64,000 nucleotides of DNA. Origin: Ophiodon elongatus (taxonomy: Eukaryota; Chordata; Actinopteri; Perciformes; Hexagrammidae). The notes beneath the pieces were generated by a model. It did not search any database, was not told the origin of the DNA, and saw only the letters and a list, made by a program, of their open reading frames with translations. The position numbers and the translations under genes were made by a program. Positions 13,791-27,164 of the stretch are shown one piece after another. Each line of letters opens with the position of its first letter. Position 1 is the first letter of the stretch. The DNA lies in assembly GCA_016806645.1 (NCBI GenBank), contig JACSYO010001674.1, positions 5,071,501 through 5,135,500 of the forward strand, written 5' to 3'.

Positions 13791-15479
13791 GAACAAACAG
13801 AAATTGACACGAGGTTGATGGACTTTTGATTGGAAAACACTAAGATAGCAAATGAATCATTGTATGAGGATGAGTTGTAGTCTAAAACAAGACTGTGAGC
13901 GGTGATAGTGAACCAAAACAGTAAAGTTGTTTGCTTTACTGGACAGCTAAACAATAAGCTAAAACTCACAATAAAGCCGACGGAAGCTGCAGGTTCTACT
14001 AATAATTCACTACGAGTGACCATCATATCACATCCCAACTTGTCACATACTGATGTTTGGTCAGGACACAAAGTCAAACAACATAATATCAACATAATTA
14101 TGAAGTGTAATTTATATAGGGTTTTCAAACTCAAAATTGCTTCAAAGTAAAGAAATATACAATCCATTAGTGAAAAACTTAGTCTTGGTTAACAGCAGAC
14201 TAATTGCACTTGAGTCCTACGACAGATATGGAAAACACGTAAATTGTGTTTGCACCGAGAAAATTCAACATACAAGACAACTGTTGAATGCGGCAACTTC
14301 TTCTATATCACTTGCACAAGTCGTTTATGATCAAATCTGTTTGTCTGAGTGGTTATTGCATGAGGTCCATTGTTATTATAAACGTATCTATTAAAGCCAC
14401 TTTGAGGTCACATAACTTTAAGGCTGACATAATGGCTGCGCTCTCCCAGGAATCTGAGGCAAAGATTTACATAAATTACTGATGAATGTAATGTTCTCAT
14501 AGATCAAAACCTGTGTTTCTATATTTCCATTAAGATTGAGGGTAAACAAAGCATTCACAGATAACATTAGTGCTCTCCTTGTCTCCTCTCTCTGTTGCAC
14601 TAGAAAGGTCTGTGGATTTTATGCTAATGTCATATCTGCCTACAAGCTTTGATCAAGATAAATTAGGTGGCAGGTAAGGGTAAGGGTGATAGGCATTTAG
14701 TATAATGGGAATAGTCTATAATTTCTGCAGTTAGAGAGGCTTTCTGCTGTGGCTTTGTGGGAGGGAGGGGGCACAGTAATTGCATGGACCACCACCGAGT
14801 TTGTCACACCCACCAAATGTGTGACAACTTTCTACTTAAACGTACTATGCTCTGTAGGAAACACTGCACACAAATGCCATGGCTTTGCTCTCAGCAAACT
14901 GCCTTTGTTATCTGAACCCCAACAGTTCCATAATAACTCATATATTCAGAGTAAAAGACCAAATTAAATACAGCCTTTTTGATGATCTTTAGGTTTGAGG
15001 ATGAATACTGGATTAAAACTCGGAATCAAAACATAATGTGCATGTGGGCGGCTACCGGAAATGAGCTGAACTTGATTAATGTCAGTGAATATACGTAAAT
15101 GTGTAGGAAGTAAATGGGAAAATAATTGTCTCTCTAAGCGATCCATGTAAAAAGTGTAAAAATAGCCTTTCAATATTTACATGCTGTTTAATAGATTATA
15201 TACTGTGTTAAATTGAATAAAGAATATGATTTGCCGCTTTCCGTTAAATATGATGAGCCTCTTTTCTGTTCCAAGACGGTATCTAGATCAGGTTATTCAT
15301 GATGTTACATTTTTACTATTTGTTACAAATCTAAATATGTGTGTGTTTCTGCATTTATATAAATATAAATATATCACCATGCAATTGAAATTTAAATGTT
15401 ATAGGACATAGTGACTCTTGTCATTTAGTTTGAAGTCATTTATTTGGCTGTAGCTCCGGTCCCTGTTTGATTTTTACTC
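13791..15479. other. Non-coding stretch, nothing assigned
   Basis: AT-rich sequence. Long frames on both strands (13766-14167 minus, 13902-14150 plus) overlap each other and carry no recognisable domain. Confidence 0.5.
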
Positions 15480-15670
15480 ACTGACGGTCCTCTTGATTGT
15501 TTTTTTCTCACCCCCGTGGTGAAGCATGATTGTCTAATCACCATCAGATGTGTGACTGGGGTGTGGCCTATATAACTAATCACAGCCTGCGTCTCATTAT
15601 TGAAATTGAAGAAGGCCTGAGGTCCAAGCCATCATCTGAATAAAAGAAATGCACGGAGCAAAAGTATGTT
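15480..15670 (+). mobile_element. Possible 3' end of a retroelement-like repeat
   Basis: Contains CACCCCCGTGGTGAAGCATG, GTGTGGCCTATATAACTAA, then TTGAAGAAGGCCTGAGGTCC and CATCTGAATAAAAGAAATG with a polyadenylation-like AATAAA. The GAAGAAGGCC plus AATAAA arrangement resembles the tails of some fish retroelements. Class assignment is a guess and the boundaries are approximate. Confidence 0.35.
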
Positions 15671-17559
15671 ACACTTTCTTCCTTCTTTCCAGCCAGCCTC
15701 TGTTCCGTAACGTATTCAAGTTCCCATGCTTCAAATCTTTCTGTTCAGATTAAATGAATCATACAAATCAGTATTGGGCGTAGAAACTAATATAAGGGAA
15801 CTACTTCAATACAAAAAAAAAAACAGGACACTTAAAATTTAGAGGACACATTTTACAGATCTACATTCTTGTTGTCACTGTCCAGCAAGAAAATAAAACT
15901 AGGCATAATTTTGTGCGAAATAAACAACCTTTGTTTGTGTGTGTTTGTTATAATAAATTTTGTCAAGGCCTGTTTAACACATGAAGTAAACATTTTGATT
16001 TATCTCAACTTGTAATTAGGAAAACTGAACTTATAGAGTTATAAGAATGATGGAAGTTGGACACAGTTGGAAACATTATAATGGCCCTATTGAGATACAC
16101 CATATCGAAGACTGCATACAGGGAAAAAAGAGATCACAGTTAAAGTGAGGACAGAAAATTAAAGCGATCCATTTCAAATGCAGACACACTGCTGTTAAAT
16201 ATATGAAAGAAAAGTCTTTTGTATATTTTCAAATTTTTGCAGTTTTCTCGAAGTTTGACACAAAGCAATTCAGTCTGGACTAACTTAAAATATTAAATTC
16301 AACATATTTGTGATTGCTTTGAGATGGAGGAAGGAATAGAAGTAGCAAGCGTAAATAACTAAGATTCGAACAGACTTTTATTTTCTAATTAACCACAAGA
16401 ACTTTGACAAATATTTCAGGGATTCAATGAATATATCTGATTAAGCAACAGTGTACTATTTTATTTGAAATGTTGAAACAATAAATAGTAATGCAAGTTG
16501 TTCTTTTGAGAATAGATAAAGAAGTGACTCCACAGCAGCATTACAAAAACTGCTTTTCATAGTGCTTTTCAATTTATTCAGGAAAATGACTCACTAGTAT
16601 GTGAAGAAAACAAACTTCCTGACAGGTTTATTCAATAAACAAAACCACAAAAATAAAAACAAATATTTTAGCTTTTTTTTTTTAAGCTGTACATACATAA
16701 AAAATTACCTAATCATTAATCTGTCAGGATGACATGATTAACAACACCAATTCAACGGCTGCACAAGAGATGAAAAAGCAGTGTCAATTGCCTGGGTCTC
16801 ATGGCATTTAAAAAAGAGCTTGATTGCATAGATGCAATCTCGCCTTTGAACACCCTCAGAGGCTCTTTGGCGATAACTACCATGAGGAGTAGCTGTCATG
16901 GCTGGTAGTATGACTCACACCAGGCGCGAGAATGATGTCCTGGATGAATATCCTTTAGCCCCACTTGGAGTGTGCTGTCCTGCTCCTCTGATGTCTTTGA
17001 GTGTCTTGGACCTAGAGGTCAGCATCTCATTTTACACGGACAAAAATCTATTACAAAACCTATCTCTCTCCACATGCATTAAACCCGCTGGGGAAGAGAG
17101 GCTTTCCTCTAATTGTTTTTCCTTGGCTGCAAAGCTGGCCTGGTTATGAGTGAACCCAGTCCATATTATGTCTCTGATTGGTGAGCAGGTCATTCAGACC
17201 CATCATTTACACATTGCTATGTATAGTGTGGCATTATTCAAAGTGCCTTTTTTTTCATTCTAGGAGGAGTGTGTGCCTCTGCATCTGCATTGGACTGAAA
17301 ATGAACTCTATATTAAACAAACCATTCCAATGGTACGAACACATTAGAGTTAATACTCACGCCCATCAACTACCTACGGCACTTTGCAGACTGTAGCACT
17401 TCGATGTGAAATCCTAATGTTGACCTGCTGTGTTATGCCCATACTGCATATTGCTGTGAAGGCAATACATCCTGGGAGTCATAACACTTGCTCCCATGAT
17501 CCCAACGGTCTAGTGTTTCCTTTCACAGTAATGTACTTCTCAGTGCTGACATATTACTG
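15671..17559. other. Non-coding stretch, nothing assigned
   Basis: Very AT-rich with short A and T runs (for example T-rich 16671-16684). No exon, RNA gene or repeat family was recognised. Confidence 0.5.
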
Positions 17560-17690
17560 GGATTACAAAAATATACTGTATTTCACCAAAACAGTAAAAA
17601 TACTGTAAATTGTACTACTGGTGAAATTGCTGCCAGTATTTTCCCGGAATTTTACGGTATTTGTGCGCACCACCTACAGAAACAGAGTAA
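17560..17690. mobile_element. Short repeat built on ACTGTA/TTTTACGGTA motifs
   Basis: Repeated short motifs (ATACTGTATTT, AAAATACTGTAAATTGTACT, GAATTTTACGGTATTTGTGC) give local self-complementarity. This is like the abundant 'TTTTACAGTAA' non-autonomous DNA-transposon fragments of fish. The name is from memory. Confidence 0.45.
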
Positions 17691-18384
17691 ACCAAAAAGG
17701 AGAACGTCAATTTCTGAAAGTTACTGTAATGACATCACGGCGATGGCTGCTCAGCAACAGTGTTGCGTGTACCGACACATCTGATAAACAAGATGTTCAT
17801 GAACACAAACCAACTTAGCATTTTTGTCAATGTTAAGGGAGAGTTTTATGGTTATTTTTTATTTTTATTTCTTTACTCTCTTTGGCTCTTTTACTTCACA
17901 GAACAAAGAAGCATGGTCAAAGCCATGTTGAAGTTTCTTTGAAAATCGACCGAAGGCTCAAGTTGCTCTCTTGGCTTTTAGCTTGTCACTCTGAAACAGT
18001 GGGGGGCCCATACTGAAAAGCCTTTTCTACCAAATTGTTACACTGAAGCAGCGGTATCCTTTTATAACATCTCTGCACCTGCAGTAGTCCTCATAACAAG
18101 AAAACAGGAACAATGTTGAGTGATTTCTGTGGTGGTGACATCAGCAGTGCCACACATTTGTAAATATAAACCTGAAGTGCATTTTTTTTCACTGTAGAAA
18201 ATATAAAAAGACTAAAGTCTGACCATCTTGTTCCGTACACTGTGTTCCTTCCAAATAAAATGTTGTGATTCTTGAATTTTGGTTCATCATTTGCAACAAA
18301 GACTACTGTAAAAGCAAAAAAGAAGAAAGTTGTTGTATAGCCACTATTTAATGTACTGAGGTTAATGCATTGAGTTTTTTTATC
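17691..18384. other. Non-coding stretch, nothing assigned
   Basis: No exon-like frame or known element was seen. Confidence 0.45.
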
Positions 18385-18690
18385 TTCCTCTTTCAGCCAT
18401 CTGCGTTAGGGGTCGCCACAGTGAATCATCAATTTCCATCTAGTTGGTAACCCGGGCCTCGAGCAAACCGCTATGGAAATCAGATTTCATGAACAGCATA
18501 TTGGATTTGGCCTGGGTCTTACCAAGATGCCGGATGGGGCAGGTTACATGATACATGTTTGGTTGTGAGAGGAAACCAGAGCATCCAGAGGTAACCCATG
18601 CAAATGCGGGGATTACACGCAAATTCCATACTGAAGGGCCCTGCCCAGACCAGGGATCGAACCCCAAATGCTAATCACTGCACCATTTTT
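18385..18690 (-). mobile_element. tRNA-derived SINE head with L2-like tail, plus adjoining repeat
   Basis: On the minus strand, 18690-18650 reads GGTGCAGTGATTAGC (A-box-like) and GGGTTCGATCCCTGG (B-box-like), closer together than in an intact tRNA head. It continues GTATGGAATTTGCGTGTAA, TTTGCATGGGTTACCTCTGG and CTCTGGTTTCCTCTCACAAC, the familiar fish SINE/L2-clade LINE tail. On the plus strand 18395-18440 carries TAGGGGTCGCCACAGTGAAT, another very common fish repeat motif. The head has lost its middle, so this copy is probably not transcribable. Confidence 0.68.
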
Positions 18691-20265
18691 TGGGTTGTTG
18701 TTGTTGACCTCATACATCTCCAAATTCTCGACCATGTCTCCTCTATTGTGTATAATATCCAGTGATATAGAATCTGCATGGAAATATGCAGGGGAGATGA
18801 AAAACTTTATTCCATGCTGCATTATCTCCCACACAGTGAATGACAGCTCTAAAGTCATTTCAAAACAACAAAGTAATTCTAAGTGCAAAGGGCTTCTCCG
18901 TAATGTTCGCATGAAAATTTCCCTGAAGAACGCGGGACAAAGGACTTGGACCCCCACGGATTGGGAAATTTACCTTTGGACTTTCCATTAACAAAGGGTC
19001 ACAAAAACAACAAAACAATGCCAGAAGTGACCAAAGGTGAATTTGATGTTTTACAAAAAAAAAAACACACCTTTACGATGACGACCAGTGCTTACATATG
19101 AATTGTCAAATGCAAGTTAGCGTCTCAAAATAATGAAGTACACATATTCAATGATGTATGTACTTAAGTTTATACATAACTGCTGAACTCAAATTGGTGA
19201 TCTTAACTATAGTACTGATTCACCTTTTAATACTCTAGTGTTTTTCTCTGCGGTTTGCTCTTGGTGTAGTCTCAAGCTGCCTCATGAAACTGAATAAGAA
19301 GCTTGACAAAAATGACGGATGGACAAGTGAATAGAAGCCCTGACTTAAGCCTTCAAGCAAAGGTCACGTCTCAAAGGAAGAAATGGATGAAGCTCGTTGC
19401 TGTGCAACTTCATAGTGTTTAACTCGGCTTGCCTACGATTACGATGAAAAGCAAGGCCTCTTATACAAGTCACCTTGAACTCTCCAATAAGGAAACACAA
19501 GAAGATATTGCATGTTGCTTTTTGTAATCAATTTACTGTGTTAATATAAACCCAACTGATAATTAACATTTTTATTATCCTCTTCTCCTGGCAGAAGAGG
19601 AGTTTCCCAACTGTGTTCACATACCTCTTCAATTTGTGATCAAGTGGGAAATATGTTACCACACAGTAAAAAGAATTATGACAAGCTAATTTTAATTACC
19701 ATTTGGAAGATGATTGTGATTTTTCTCCTCATACTTCACAGAAATCCCTGATCAGCACTGTTAATTTTCAAAACTAAATGTTGTGTAAAAAATGTAATGT
19801 GTTCTGGGTTATTATTTTTATTACCATATTAAGGAAATGTTGGTGATTTAGTGTAATCTGGTTGGTGTCAAAATGTTGAAATAAAAAAATAAATATATAA
19901 TACAAATAAGAACTTATTTCATATGTTTACTGTCAAAATATTGGATCTTGCTGTTAAAAAAAAAAATCAGCTTGTAGCAACTACAGCATGATTCAAAGTA
20001 TTTTTTGTGGCTATGTCTAGGCATTTACAGCACTTGGTTGGGGAAAGATCATGGTTTTGGTTTAGTACAGAAAAAGTCTGCAATAACTTGAAGTGCAATA
20101 ATAATGCAACGTGTTTACTCAATATTAAAACCACTGTCTTTCATTAACTTTAACTCAATTACTCGACATGGGACTCATTTCCTCAAAAAAATTAAAAGTT
20201 ATGAACACACCACAATGTCATTAGGAACAAAACTACTTGATTAGATTTAATAAAAACAATGATGA
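18691..20265. other. Non-coding stretch, nothing assigned
   Basis: AT-rich with short A runs (19057-19067, 19957-19967). The 107-codon plus frame at 18668-18991 starts at the edge of the repeat above and overlaps a longer minus-strand frame. No domain was seen. Confidence 0.5.
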
Positions 20266-20530
20266 CAACCTCCGAGTCTGAAAAGTGAAGCCAATATGGA
20301 AGTGCCTTAAGCTTTTATTAATACATATTTGTAAACATGAATGTATGGTCTCAATCACTAGTTACAAGTCTTCTCCAATGCAGCATTTATTTAGTAAATT
20401 ATGGTCCCATTTAGAGTAAACTAGACCATAAAGCAGGGTATGCTTTAGGGCGTGGCAACCTTGTGATTGTCCAGTCTAGGAGTTCTATATATTTTCGTCT
20501 TATGCTGAGTTCACACCAAAAGCGAGTTCT
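20266..20530 (+). mobile_element. Dispersed repeat family B, copy 2 (internal part only)
   Basis: Shares with 6530-6870 the blocks GTCTGAAAAGTGAAGCCAAT, AAACATGAATGTATGGTCTC, AGTAAATTATGGTCCCA and GCAGGGTATGCTT, in the same order and orientation. It lacks the left third and the right end. The following GAGTTCACACCAAAAGCGAG is itself a common fish repeat motif. Confidence 0.78.
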
Positions 20531-22046
20531 TATCTAGAATAAATTATTCCTGTAAACACAATAACACTTATAACATAACATTACATGTCACTCGGTCCAT
20601 TCATTGGATTTCACTTGATACAACAGCTGCAATTATGTTCTATTTACACACAAATATTAATGAATAAGGGAACACTGCAATTGATTTTGGTTAGGTTACT
20701 ATGAATTCAAACCCATTTGGCAACCCAAAGAAATAAACAATACCTGGATTGCAGTATTATTGTTATATTACTTGTATTGCTGCAAGGTTGCAGAGTAGTG
20801 ATGGTTCACTCTGTAAACAATTTATTATGGATTGCCAAAGAGAATCAGGTTTTTAGACAGAGTGATTTCAGAGCAGGGCAGTTTGGCTCCAGGCACTTCG
20901 TTTCAATGGAGCCAAAGCCTTGTTTAAAGGAATCAACAACAAAAAATAAAAATCATTTAGAGACTGACCTGAATTTTTTGTGGGAACACAATAAAAAAAA
21001 TAGGCCTACTGCAGTTCATAGTTAGGATGCTCTGAAAAAAAGACTCCTTCATGGTGATTCATATTTCATTTAATTTGTCTTGGCTGAATATGTTTCACTT
21101 TCAAGATGTCAGTTTAATTTGAATTCTAAAGAACATTGCTGTTTTCATTCCATTTATTTTTGGGTTTACTGTCTGTATCCAACTGAAGATGTAGAATATG
21201 TTCCCCTAAAGTATTGACCTTAATGAGTACTTATTAACTCCTCGTCTTAAGTGCTGATAAGTGTTGCCCCTATTAGCCCTGTGATACAGTAGTGACATAC
21301 CCACAGTCTTTCAATGCCGTTCATTTCATGCCTGCTGGAATTTTGGGATGGCCACCTAATGACCATGAAGAGAAATAAAAGACCATACAGACAGGCATGA
21401 AAAGATGAATGGATGATAACTGTTGTGCTAAGTGTGGATGTCTAACTTGTAGATAGCAATCAATATTATCGAACAACTTCCCCTTGTTGGCAAAGCCTGG
21501 ACTAATTTAGATAGCGTCAATCAGAGGATCCTTTAGTTACATTTTGGTCTCCCTTTTATTTATTTATTTTTTTTTTCAATTTTGTGTCAACTTACTGTGT
21601 AGCTCTCATAGATAAGAAACACATCAGATGAACACATATTGCTGTAATGACCTATTTCTACAAAACGTTCAATGGTTCCCGCACCCACACTGATGTTGCA
21701 TCATGGACTATTAATGTTGTATTTGAATGCAATTATACTGTAGAAACAGGCCAACACATATTACACATGCAAAATGTATAACGGTTGTCACATGTCATTA
21801 TGTTATTTTTAAAAGGCACAAGATATGTCCCTAGAGCCATATGGACCTACTGCAGTGGTACGCAAAGAAAAGCTGAAATATAATTACAGAACCTCTAACC
21901 CAACACATTCTCATTGACGACTCATAAAATACCACAGCTTGGTCAGTGGCCCTAGGCTTCAAACTATTACACTCTAGGTACCCCTCTAGAATCAGTTTGG
22001 GATGTGTGAGGGTAGGTGTGTCAGCATATGTTTTGTAAATATTGTC

Positions 22047-22048
<2 letters not shown>
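20531..22048. other. Non-coding stretch, nothing assigned
   Basis: Contains a T-rich run near 21556-21575. The frame at 20717-21025 has no recognisable product. Confidence 0.5.

Positions 22049-22081
<33 letters not shown>
22049..22081. repeat. (ATT)n microsatellite
   Basis: About 10 perfect TTA units immediately preceded by a diverged TATT tract. Confidence 0.95.
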
Positions 22082-22179
22082 GTGGGAAAAAAACAGCTGG
22101 GGTTATGAAGAGATCGTGGTTGGCGTTAATTTGACTGAGTCACTTGACAAACCACTTACGTAACAAAATAAGTCTAGAT

Positions 22180-22245
22180 TGAATTTTTGTTTCACACAAG
22201 GCACGAACAGCGGTCTCCTGGGTGAAAGTCCTGTGTTTGTTGGTG
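22180..22245 (+). mobile_element. Dispersed repeat family A, copy 2
   Basis: TTTTTGTTTCACACAAGGCA, CGAACAGCGGTCTCCTGGGT and GAAAGTCCTGTGTTTGTTGG align block by block with 451-515 and, in reverse, with 51700-51765. This copy is closest to the family form I remember. Confidence 0.72.
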
Positions 22246-25200
22246 TAAAATAGTATCAGCTCTACTCAGCCTACAATGCTCAACAAATCCTGTATATTCC
22301 ACCAGCACATGGGGTGTTACACTGAAGTAAAGACATAAATAAAAATGTCTCCTTGCTGCACCTGGAATATATATAAAACTGTCAATTAGACTGACAATGA
22401 AATAAAGTACAAGTCCCTGCGTTAGTTTGAAAGCACTACACACCAGTGTCCAAGAACAGAGAAAACCACACATACTGTATGTCTTGGAACATTTTATTGC
22501 ATGTATGGACTCATGTAAAATGGGTCACAAATAAATTATTTCATTAAAAGAAAGCTGACTAACGTTTTTTGTTTTTTTTAATCAGCAGAATACTTTAGTT
22601 TTCAGCAGACTATATAACCCTGTAGTGCATTTGTCGGCGACTATTTTCAGCTGTGGATTAATACACATTTGGTGCTCTAGTGAGTATTTACAGGAGCAGA
22701 ACGGTGTATGTGGGATCACATCAAAATACACTAAAGTGCCCATGTTCATGGTAATGAAGGAACATGTCACCCAGTGCAACAGTGGGCCTTTTAATAGTTT
22801 TTGGAAAACAATGAAGCTCTATGGCACAGAGGAATCCACCATATCAGACACAGACTATAAAAGATGAAAAATTATATGATTATATATCATTTCATCCTAT
22901 GGAGTATTTGATTTTCTGACTTTGAAGTGTACAGTATAATTAATTAGTTGATATATTTACAAAGCAGTCAACGTTTTGTGATATATTGTTTCTCTGTGGG
23001 TGTTGTCCCCCCTTTGGAAGTATATCTCATCACATGGTATCCAAATAAACAAACAAAGTAGTGAACAAGTAAATATATATTAAATTTAATATAAATAACT
23101 AAATAAGTAACTGTTCTGTGTCTTTCGTGCCTCGGGAGGACGGCACAATGTGTTGGGTCGAGGCGGAGTAGGGTTCACTGCTAATACTGTCCTGGCATGG
23201 AAATTACTTAATTCTCTTATGCAAATGTCACAAAGAGGCTCTGATCCACTCCTAATCGCTAAGTAATCACTGTCTTGTTTGATCCTTCTGTGACTGTAAG
23301 AATGGATTTAAAAAATCTGGTGGTGAGATTATGACTTTTCAAGACATGTTAAAAAATGGAAGACCTACAGTAAGGCTTAAAAAAAAAAAACAGTGAAGCA
23401 TAAGCAATAACTTAAAAATTGAAATCTTCTCCCAGATGGCAATTGTTAATGAAGCATTATGAAGCAAGCATTTTGAGATCCATATAATCAACTGTCATCT
23501 TTCTTCTTCAAAACGATGTTCAATTGTTTTACAGTATCCAAACATTGTGATTATGTTAAATACTGTTACGTAACCAATTTCTTGGTAAAAATAATAAAAA
23601 AGAGATTAAAAATGAAATGTGCCATGCAACACTTTTTGTGATGCGTGTATGATAAAGTACAAACTATACCCTAAAAGCTTACATTTACCATAAAGATAAA
23701 AAAAAAGTGTGATGTAACAATTGAAATGTATTGTCATGGAGAGAAAATGAGACTGTCGGGGGGAAACAAATGATCTTGTGGAGAGTTTTTTTTTTCTTTC
23801 GTATAATCATTTGTTGAATTACCAAATTAATTAGATACAGAGTATGCTTTTGATAGATACCTGGGGACCTCTGAGAGATGCATTGAATGAGGAGACATTG
23901 TTCACTATTAGCTGCATGGGAAGAAAATATTCCATTGTCGTCATATTTTCTGCCATTAGCAGAACAAGCTCTCAGACCGGCACAGCAGTGATCAGTCCAT
24001 TTTGTTGCAATTATAATTTGTGGATAAAAAGGGACTCATCTAGTAGTTTGCTGACACAAAGTGTGTAATTATCATTCAATGTATAACAGGCGGCTTATTT
24101 GCCCCAGTGGTATTCTCAAAGGGGAAGGTTGCTGTGCAGTGATCCATATCACCTTATCTCCACTTCCCCTTGGGGCACTACATTCGGCATGGAGCAGCAG
24201 ACTAATAAAGATGACAGAGGTTTGTGCCACTGTTTAAAGGGCCATGACACATTTTTATTTACAGACAAAAAAACATCCTGAAATGTAATGAAGGTGATTT
24301 CAAATATTCTCTCCAATTGGTTAGTTAGCTGTCCCCAGCTAAGACAAGAAAAGTATTTCGCAGGTGTGTTTTACATATATTCAGTATTTTCTCAATCGCA
24401 TTGGCTCATTTTCTGAAATGGTCTCAAAATCCTTTAAACTTCAAAGCTTCAAATCCCAGTTATTGTCTCAGTAAAATGCACCAATATTTTATTTATTTTG
24501 TCATCGCGTGAGACGTACCGGTCAAAATGTGTGGAAGCTTTTTTTCACCATGGCAGCCAAGCCTGGAAATATTTCTCAAGTACAAATCTGTATTTTGTTC
24601 TACCATTACTGTACTATAACAAGAGTGTCAATCCTGTCAAGCTGAATCTCGTGTATCGCGTTGAGCTTTTTGGATTCCAATTTCCACTATAGGTAAACGT
24701 ACTGGAAGAAGTCAATACAGAACAATAGTGTAGTACACAGAAAAAGGATATGCACATTTGTATGTATACAGTAAATGTATTTGTATAATATGTACTGAAT
24801 ATGTACCTTTCACTATTCATGTAAAGTCATGTATATATAAATTTGACCGATATTAAATAATTTTATGGTTTATTTTGCATGTGATGGCTTAAACGATGAA
24901 AGAATGTTTAGAAGTTGTGAAAACGTACGACGGTTTCACTGAGAATCAACTCATCAGTTCTGATCAGCGATCCTTGTGCAAGTGTGTGTTGTACTTATTA
25001 TTATGCACACGTGCAATTTGCTTGAATACATGAGAAATTTAAATATGTTGGTAACCACAAACGAATTGTTCAGAGATTTAGACTTATTGTTTGGAAAAAA
25101 AAAAAAAAAATCTCACTCAAGAATTGAGGCAGAGCGAATGAGAGAAACTGTAATGTAGCACTTGAAATTATATATTAATTGTGACGTGGGAGGAGCTCAC

Positions 25201-25611
25201 TCGTGAGTTCCCTCTCAATAAAATTAGATTTGGTTGAGGACACAGAACTTGAGAAGACAATGACCACATCAGGAGGTAATTACTTGGGCTGTTGATTGCT
25301 AAATATATTATCATTACACTGCATGTGGCTCTAGTGGGCTTACTTGACACACACACTGTTCTTTCACCGAGAGGAACAAAATGTCTCATTTTGTCAAATG
25401 CAAAGAAGTGAATAAAAAGATAAAAGAAGAACAACAAACATGTTTATGTACCTGTTGCTGCCCAGATATATATGTTGCTGAATAAATCACGTTTACACAT
25501 ATTTATGTTTAGACGTCTTTTGCAATCATCTGCCAGTTTCTTTTTTTCCCAGTTTGTGGGACAAGTGTTGAGAGTTTTCTGCTTTCAAAGGGCACATCAG
25601 TGTAAAGTTAT
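22246..25611. other. Non-coding stretch, nothing assigned
   Basis: Mostly unique AT-rich DNA with A runs at about 23379-23390 and 25095-25110. No splice-flanked frame or RNA gene was recognised. Confidence 0.5.
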
Positions 25612-25790
25612 TCCTTCTGGTGGATTCACAATCAGGAGTTGAACCCAAGTGCAGAAGCAAGATGAAGGCAGGGGAATGTTCAGACATTTAATGATGCTAC
25701 AATCAAACAAGGAGTCCAGAGGAGAACAACAAACTCGACTGCCAAGTAGGGCACACTAACTAAATAACTCACTGGCCATAAGCCCTAATA
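25612..25790 (-). mobile_element. Possible end of a fish DNA or LTR element
   Basis: TGGTGGATTCACAATCAGGA, then GTTGAACCCAAGTGCAG and CAGACATTTAATGATGC, followed by AGGAGTCCAGAGGAGAACAA. This resembles high-copy fish sequences that carry 'GAACCCAAGTGCAGA ... TTTAATG'. The class and the orientation are uncertain and no coding frame is present. Confidence 0.4.
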
Positions 25791-27164
25791 GCAGAAAAAA
25801 GGAAATTCCTTGTCACACTAACTGTTTTCTATCTAGGAAAAAAGTTCAGTTCAGATAAAGCTGGCAGATTAAGAGTGAAGGACATTATTACCCCTCGCCA
25901 TGTCAAGACACATATGCAGTATCAGGAGAAAAGGTGTTTACAGTACATAATTTCACGACACGTTGTACTGTGCATGACTATGTATGCGACAAATGAGCTT
26001 GATTTGATTCGATTTCAGTAGTAAGTGAAAATTGACTAATACCCACAGAGTTTCTCTCACAATCAAAACATGCATATCCAATCTTAAACTAATCGGTACT
26101 TTCAGACAGACAGACCGACAGATAGATAGATGGTGTGCATAGAATGTATGCATTAGCCTGCACACATTATTCCAATATGACTAAACCCTTCAATAAAACA
26201 CTAGAAAGATGAGACATTTTTGAACCTACACAATCACACTCGGGGATTAAACTGCAGGAAGTTAGACACCCAAAACCCCACAGGAGTGTGCTGTGCGTAC
26301 ACACTCAGCGAGCTCTCTTCTGTACTCACAGATCCCAGTTGCCCAGGCAACCCTGTCTTGAAGATTTTAAACTCGGATTTAACATATGACGCCTCCCGTG
26401 TCTCGCCACAGTCAAGAAAGGGGATTACTGGCTAGAAAAACACTGCACGTTTTGTTTGAGTGTCCGGTAACGTATATGCCATCGAATGTGGAGGTAACAT
26501 GTGGCCAGAAAAAGACAGTCAATGCAGTGACACTGCCCTCTTATGTAATGCATATAATGTAATGCACTCCTATATGGCTTGGCTTACTGTGACAGGAGAT
26601 AAGTCATTTGCATAGCTGTTATATTGTGTTTTGACAGTGTCAACAGCTTTAATGGGATTTGTCAAAATGTGGGCCACAAGTAAATCTGTAAAATACTACC
26701 AGAGGCGATGTGAGAGTTGGGGGTGCAGAGTTTGTGTGGGCACCAAGTGTCTCACTTTTATCTTAGAATGAGTTTTTCTTGCCATAAGTTAGACTGTACA
26801 GTTTGGGTCAGTATTTTACATACAGAACTATTTTCATATTTCCAAATATATATATATATCTCTCAAAGCAGCTAAGGCAGCTGGCCTGTGTCCAAACACA
26901 GCTGGCAAACACATGTACAGCACTTCTGTGCCATTAAAATAATGGCAATATGTCGAGAGGGAAGAACTGTGCATGCAGCATTTGGATATGAGAACCCCAA
27001 CAAAGTCAGTAAGGACTGTGGTCTGTTCATGACGCATGCACATTATGGGTGTGGGTTGATGCATCATTTTGAAGCATAAGATTTATATATACTTAAATCC
27101 AAGTAGATACATAAAAATTACTTTCTCACTCAAAGAAAAACATTAAATGGCTAAATTCAGAGTG
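25791..27164. other. Non-coding stretch with minor simple repeats
   Basis: A short (ACAG)/(GATA) run lies at 26104-26132 and an (AT)n run at about 26846-26860. Nothing else was recognised. Confidence 0.5.

Noticed and set aside
13766..14167. 133-codon minus-strand frame
   Set aside because: Overlaps an 82-codon plus-strand frame and abuts a dispersed repeat. The product is low-complexity hydrophobic/serine-rich with no family resemblance.
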